Positions 31,530 to 34,551 of a stretch of DNA of 34,551 nucleotides are shown here, piece by piece. This stretch comes from Pseudomonadota bacterium (GTDB taxonomy: Bacteria > Myxococcota_A > UBA9042 > GCA-2863065). The notes below the pieces were generated by a model. That model was not told the DNA's origin. It did not search any database and saw only the letters and a program-made list of their open reading frames with translations. Both the position numbers and the translations under genes were made by a program. The stretch spans positions 1 through 34,551 of the forward strand of contig SXOO01000108.1 of NCBI GenBank assembly GCA_005776725.1, given 5' to 3'. Positions within the stretch are counted from its first letter, which is position 1. Each line of letters begins with the position of its first letter.

Positions 31530-31545
31530 GGCAAGCGCCGTGCCA
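31530..31545 (-). promoter_or_regulatory. Sigma-54 promoter for the macroglobulin gene
   Basis: Read on the minus strand, TGGCACGGCGCTTGCC matches the sigma-54 consensus TGGCACG-N4-TTGCW at every defined position except the last. Spacing of GG (-24) and GC (-12) is exact. Transcription would start near 31519, giving an untranslated leader of about 83 nt before the ATG at 31436, with GGAGG in place. An enhancer-binding protein is therefore expected to control the gene; its site is not recognised. Confidence 0.75.
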
Positions 31546-31625
31546 GGTCAGGAGGCGTTCGTAGACGGCAGAACGCATCTGGAGTTGTCGGATTTCGCCC
31601 CGTTGTGTGGAATTATTGCGCACGC

Positions 31626-32378
31626 ATGGTCCAGAACCCGCTCGAGCTCGCGTACCGCGTCTTCTTCTCCCGGCCGATCGCCTGGGGCCGCTTCTACGGT
31701 CGTTACAGCGACTTCGACAGCGCCCTCCGGGACGCCCCCGGCACGCTCCCGCGGGACTTCGACATCGAAGAGGCCGGCGGCATGTACCGCGAGCGCCTCG
31801 AGCGGATTCACATCGAGGACTACCCGATCATCCACTGGCTCCACCGAAAGGCGCCGCCCGGGTCGCGCATCTTCGACCTCGGCGGCCACGTCGGGATCGC
31901 GCGGCACGCGTTCGGGCGCCTCATCCCGTTGGACGAGACCGAGTGGGTGTGCCAGGACCTTCCGGCCGTCGCCCGCGCGGGTCAGGCCCTCCTCGAGCGC
32001 CGGCCCGCCCCCGGCCTCAGGTTCACCAGCGACATTGCGGACGGCGACGGCGCCGGCATCTGGCTGGCGCTCGGCTCGATCCAGTACTTCGATTGGCGCC
32101 TCGCGGACCGCCTGGAGGCCCTGACCAATCCGCCGCACACGGTGATCCTGAGCAAGACCCCGATTCACCCCATCTTCGACGCCGTGACGCTGCAGAACAC
32201 GGGGCTCTCCATCTGCCCCTACCGGGTCTTCGCCGACGGTCCGTTCGCCATGAGCATGCGCCGCGCGGGTTATCGCCTCGTGGAGCGATGGAAGAACCCG
32301 GGCCTCTCGTGCCTCATCCCCTTCCACCCCGAGATCTCGGTGCCTGCCTACACGGGGCTCCTCTTCGAGCGGACGTGA
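31626..32378 (+). CDS. SAM-dependent methyltransferase, TIGR04325-type
   Basis: 250 residues from ATG 31626; a long open frame further upstream is antisense to the macroglobulin gene and is not coding. The protein has the layout of the putative methyltransferases of the TIGR04325/LIC12133 group, often found near cell-surface polysaccharide genes: WGRFYGRYSDFDSAL, then SAM-binding motif I IFDLGGHVGIARHAF (82-96), WVCQDLPAVARAG, LALGSIQYFDW and VILSKTPIHP. No membrane helices. No clear ribosome site is seen before the ATG. The stop overlaps the next start as GTGA, so it is coupled to a membrane lipid hydroxylase; the two may act on the same lipid or glycolipid (inference). Divergent from the macroglobulin gene, 189 bp away. 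Confidence 0.87.
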   Translation: MVQNPLELAYRVFFSRPIAWGRFYGRYSDFDSALRDAPGTLPRDFDIEEAGGMYRERLERIHIEDYPIIHWLHRKAPPGSRIFDLGGHVGIARHAFGRLIPLDETEWVCQDLPAVARAGQALLERRPAPGLRFTSDIADGDGAGIWLALGSIQYFDWRLADRLEALTNPPHTVILSKTPIHPIFDAVTLQNTGLSICPYRVFADGPFAMSMRRAGYRLVERWKNPGLSCLIPFHPEISVPAYTGLLFERT

Positions 32379-33226
32379 CGCTGCTCGACGATCCTGCGTT
32401 CTGGCGCTTCCCCGTCACGGCGCAGCTCGTGAGCATGGGCGTGTTCTTGCTAGCTGCCGGGCCGCTCACGGCGCTGGCCTGGCTCGACCCGGCCCGACTT
32501 CGCCCCTACCGCCTCCAGTCCCGGTGCCACGCCGCCCGGAAGCAGGTGCCGAAGGCGGCGCTCTATTGGCTGGGCAACAACCTCTTGATGTTCGCCCTGG
32601 TCGTCCTGCTCTGGCCGTGGCTCCGAGAGCTGGGCGTAGACACTTCCGCGAGGGCGCCGTCGGTGCTCGAGGTGGCCGCGTCGCTGGCGCTGTTCATCGT
32701 GCTCGACGACTTCGCGTATTACTGGATGCACCGCGGGTTCCACGCCCACCCCGTCCTCTACGAGCGGATTCACAAAGTGCACCATCGCGTGGTCACGCCC
32801 TGGGCTCTGGCCGCGCACACGATGCACCCGGTCGAGTTCATCTTGACCGGAGCGCTCACGCTGCTCTGGCCGGTGCTGTTCGGCGCCCACGTCGTCACGA
32901 TCTGGTGCTGGGTGGCGTTCCGCCAGCTCGAGGCGGCCGACGGTCACTCGGGCTACGTGCTGCCCTGGAACCCCCTGCACCTCGTGCCCACCTACAAGGG
33001 GGCGGGGTTCCACGACCTGCACCATGCGCGTTTTCGCGGCAACTACGCGGGTTTCCTGCCCTATCTTGACCGCCTCTTCGGCACGCAGGCCGAGGCGCTC
33101 GGCGCGCGAGCCGGCGCTGCGGTTGCCGCGATCGAGTCGGCGGTGACCGGGGCGAGCTCAACGGCCGGAGATGCGGAGCTACGTGCAGCGCGAGCCTCTG
33201 GTGAGGAGCCCCGTGGCGCGCCGTAA
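32375..33226 (+). CDS. Second fatty acid hydroxylase/sterol desaturase family enzyme
   Basis: 283 residues from GTG 32375 overlapping the methyltransferase stop. Membrane helices near 14-38, 65-83, 100-116 and 155-180. The eight-His di-iron set is complete and in canonical spacing: His119 and His123 (YYWMHRGFH), His133, His136 and His137 (RIHKVHH), His148 and His151, His191 (DGHSGY), and His213, His216 and His217 (GFHDLHHARFRGNYAG). The spacing resembles C-4/C-5 sterol oxidases and bacterial homologues more than the enzyme at 20352-21293, so the two are distant relatives rather than a recent duplication. The Ala-rich C-terminal tail after about 238 overlaps the start of the next gene. Confidence 0.92.
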   Translation: MTLLDDPAFWRFPVTAQLVSMGVFLLAAGPLTALAWLDPARLRPYRLQSRCHAARKQVPKAALYWLGNNLLMFALVVLLWPWLRELGVDTSARAPSVLEVAASLALFIVLDDFAYYWMHRGFHAHPVLYERIHKVHHRVVTPWALAAHTMHPVEFILTGALTLLWPVLFGAHVVTIWCWVAFRQLEAADGHSGYVLPWNPLHLVPTYKGAGFHDLHHARFRGNYAGFLPYLDRLFGTQAEALGARAGAAVAAIESAVTGASSTAGDAELRAARASGEEPRGAP

Positions 33227-33956
33227 GGTGGGGGACGGCGGGACTCGGCGCCTCCCGGGGCGTCCGGTGGTCGCGGGGTATGGGGCCGATCCGGAGGGGC
33301 GCTGCCCACGATGCTGGCTGCAGCCGCGTGTCTGTATCTGCGCGCGCCTCGCCGTGTTGGCGTCTCCGGTGCCGATCGTGGTGGTGCGGCACTACAAGGA
33401 GTCGCTCAAGTCGTCCAACAGCGCTCGCCTCTTGCCGCTGGTGCTCTCGGGCGCGCGGATCGTGGACGTCTCTCGCCCAGACCCGAACCGACTCGAGAGC
33501 GCGTCGCCCGGCACCCTGGAGCACGTCGACCTGCCCCCTGACGCAGCGCTCCTCTATCCATCGCATCATCGCGAGGACACCGACGAGTCGGACGCGGAGG
33601 TGGGCGCGAGCACGGCGTCGCGGGAGCCGCTGGACGCGCGGCGCTCCCTGGGCCAAGCGAATCCGCGGGCGCTGGTGGTCCCCGACGGCACCTGGGCCCA
33701 GACGCGCCGGCTGGTGCGACGCGTGGAGCCGCTGCCACGCCTTCCGCGCTTCGGGGTGGACGCGCCGCAGGGTTATGCGGCGCCCCCGCGCCTGCTCACG
33801 CCACACGAGCCGTGGGCCGTGAGCACGATCGAGGCGATCGGCTTTGCGCTGATGGGCTTGGGATACGGCGCGGAGGGCGCCGCGTTGCTCGACGCGTATC
33901 GCCTCTTCGTAGAGGGCGCCGCGGCGCAGGGGAGAGCGCCCGTCGTTACGGCGTGA
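33213..33956 (+). CDS. DTW-domain tRNA-uridine aminocarboxypropyltransferase-like protein
   Basis: 247 residues from GTG 33213, chosen for GAGGAG 4 nt upstream; ATG 33171 in the same frame would add 14 residues. The start overlaps the hydroxylase gene by 14 bp. A four-Cys metal site lies at 31-43 (CPRCWLQPRVCIC). It is followed by the conserved VVRHYKESLKSSNSARLLPL and, in the C-terminal half, PDGTWAQTRRLVRR, the DTW signature motif, then LLTPHEPWAVSTIEAI. Family members TapT/TuaA transfer the 3-amino-3-carboxypropyl group of SAM to tRNA uridine (acp3U). A 30-residue acidic insert (HHREDTDESDAEVG...) interrupts the domain before DTW and is not typical. Its link to the lipid genes is probably only positional. 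Confidence 0.9.
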   Translation: MARRKVGDGGTRRLPGRPVVAGYGADPEGRCPRCWLQPRVCICARLAVLASPVPIVVVRHYKESLKSSNSARLLPLVLSGARIVDVSRPDPNRLESASPGTLEHVDLPPDAALLYPSHHREDTDESDAEVGASTASREPLDARRSLGQANPRALVVPDGTWAQTRRLVRRVEPLPRLPRFGVDAPQGYAAPPRLLTPHEPWAVSTIEAIGFALMGLGYGAEGAALLDAYRLFVEGAAAQGRAPVVTA

Positions 33957-34551
33957 TCTTGAGCACGATCCGCACGGAGCGGCCGTTCTTCGACTTCGGG
34001 AAGCTGATCCCGGACACGACGCCTGACACGCACCCAGTGGCGCCGGTGCCGCTGACGTTGATGCCCGACGCGCCACCGGACGGGGTGACGGTGAACGACA
34101 CCACCACCGACGCCTCGCCCTCGCCGGCGCCGGTCACGCAGTTCTTGATCGATCCCTGCTTCTTGAGCACCGCCTTGTTCACCTGCGAGGACGTGGGCTC
34201 GTCGGGCAGATCGCTCCCCGCGTCACCCGAGCCCTCCGGCTTCGGGGTGGGCTCTGCCTTGGGCACGGCCGCGCCGAGGAGCGCATTGATGTCTTGCGCC
34301 GGCGGCTTCGGCTCGGGCTTCGGCTCGGCGGCCTTCGCGGCAGCCGCGGCAGCGGCCTTCGCAGCCTCGGCGGCCTTCCGCTCCTCTTCGCGCTTCTTCC
34401 GGGCCTCCTCGAGCTTCTTCTTCTCCGCCGGGGTGAGCTCGCGCTTCTCCACCGGCGCGACCTCCGCAGCGGCCGGCGCCGGCGGGGCCTCGGGGGCTGC
34501 ACCGGGCTCCGCGGGCACCGCCGCAGGCACGGCCTCGGCGGGGACCGCCGC
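33946..34551 (-). CDS. AgmX/PglI-like C-terminal domain protein, 5' end beyond window
   Basis: 202 codons are open to the window edge; the start lies outside. The visible part begins with a Pro/Ala/Glu-rich linker, then a charged coiled-coil-like helix (KRELTPAEKKKLEEARKKRE onward, Ala/Glu/Lys-rich), another Pro/Lys linker and a C-terminal domain of about 90 residues. That domain has the pattern of AgmX/PglI/TonB-like ends: SSQVNKAVLKKQGSIKNC, VVVSFTVTPSGGASGINVSG, TGCVSGVVSGISFPKS, ending VRIVLKITP. In myxobacteria such proteins are tied to gliding motility or envelope-spanning complexes, and many carry an N-terminal zinc ribbon or membrane helix, which cannot be seen here. The stop overlaps the convergent DTW gene by 11 bp. 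Confidence 0.85.
   Translation of the reverse strand, partial: AAVPAEAVPAAVPAEPGAAPEAPPAPAAAEVAPVEKRELTPAEKKKLEEARKKREEERKAAEAAKAAAAAAAKAAEPKPEPKPPAQDINALLGAAVPKAEPTPKPEGSGDAGSDLPDEPTSSQVNKAVLKKQGSIKNCVTGAGEGEASVVVSFTVTPSGGASGINVSGTGATGCVSGVVSGISFPKSKNGRSVRIVLKITP

Noticed and set aside
29676..31625. Long plus-strand open frame upstream of the methyltransferase start.
   Set aside because: It is antisense to the macroglobulin gene, and its His/Arg/Gly-rich translation is a shadow of high GC third positions; only the part from 31626 is protein-like.
1..34551. tRNA, rRNA, CRISPR arrays, insertion sequences, attachment sites and replication origins.
   Set aside because: Looked for and not seen: no cloverleaf-like tRNA sequence, no regularly spaced repeats, no transposase or integrase motifs.

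Overview
The window is very GC-rich, with G or C at most third codon positions, and reads as a piece of chromosome from a myxobacterium-like member of the Myxococcota. The pointers are a Ser/Thr kinase with a large extracytoplasmic TPR tail, an FHA-AAA+ protein of the bacterial enhancer-binding type, sigma-54-type promoters, a Myxococcus-type Cys-rich repeat (CGDG...GCDD...GDGCS..C), a CotH-family lipoprotein, an AgmX/PglI-like C-terminal domain, and several lipoproteins with Asp/Ser/Thr-rich linkers after the lipobox. This is inferred from gene content; no rRNA, tRNA, insertion sequence, prophage or CRISPR array was seen.

Layout. (1) 1-4520, signalling: a truncated FHA-AAA+ gene translationally coupled to a Ser/Thr kinase gene, and an ECF-type sigma factor gene diverging from them behind a sigma-54-like promoter. 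(2) 4417-13322, five minus-strand genes with short gaps or overlaps: exported P-domain protein, zinc-ribbon membrane protein, large membrane protein with two winged-helix-like/zinc-ribbon modules and two arrestin-like modules, small CxxC/CxC protein, exported TPR-CHAT (caspase-like) protein. This is the best candidate for an undescribed system. (3) 13601-18637, surface lipoproteins: one of unknown function, a cytochrome c-copper monooxygenase fusion and a CotH-like protein, with a gene-poor stretch at 14498-14881. (4) 18734-21293, a three-way inverted-repeat leader, then a GT-C glycosyltransferase and a fatty acid hydroxylase/sterol desaturase gene. (5) 21259-24606, a histidine phosphatase gene sharing a CATG start tetranucleotide with a single-domain response regulator gene, which overlaps a multi-sensor histidine kinase gene. 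(6) 24626-26585, a Tat-exported sulfite-oxidase-type molybdoenzyme and, divergently, a CxxxCH cytochrome-like lipoprotein. (7) 26595-31436, an alpha-2-macroglobulin-like lipoprotein with a near-perfect sigma-54 promoter, a lost thioester Gln and an Asp/Gly-rich bait position. (8) 31626-34551, a TIGR04325-type methyltransferase, a second hydroxylase and a DTW-domain tRNA-modifying enzyme in one overlapping series, then a convergent partial AgmX/PglI-like gene.

Together the window is devoted to sensing, cell-envelope surface proteins and lipid or glycan modification. Convergent gene ends are packed extremely tightly (from 104 bp overlap to 19 bp gap) with no convincing terminators.
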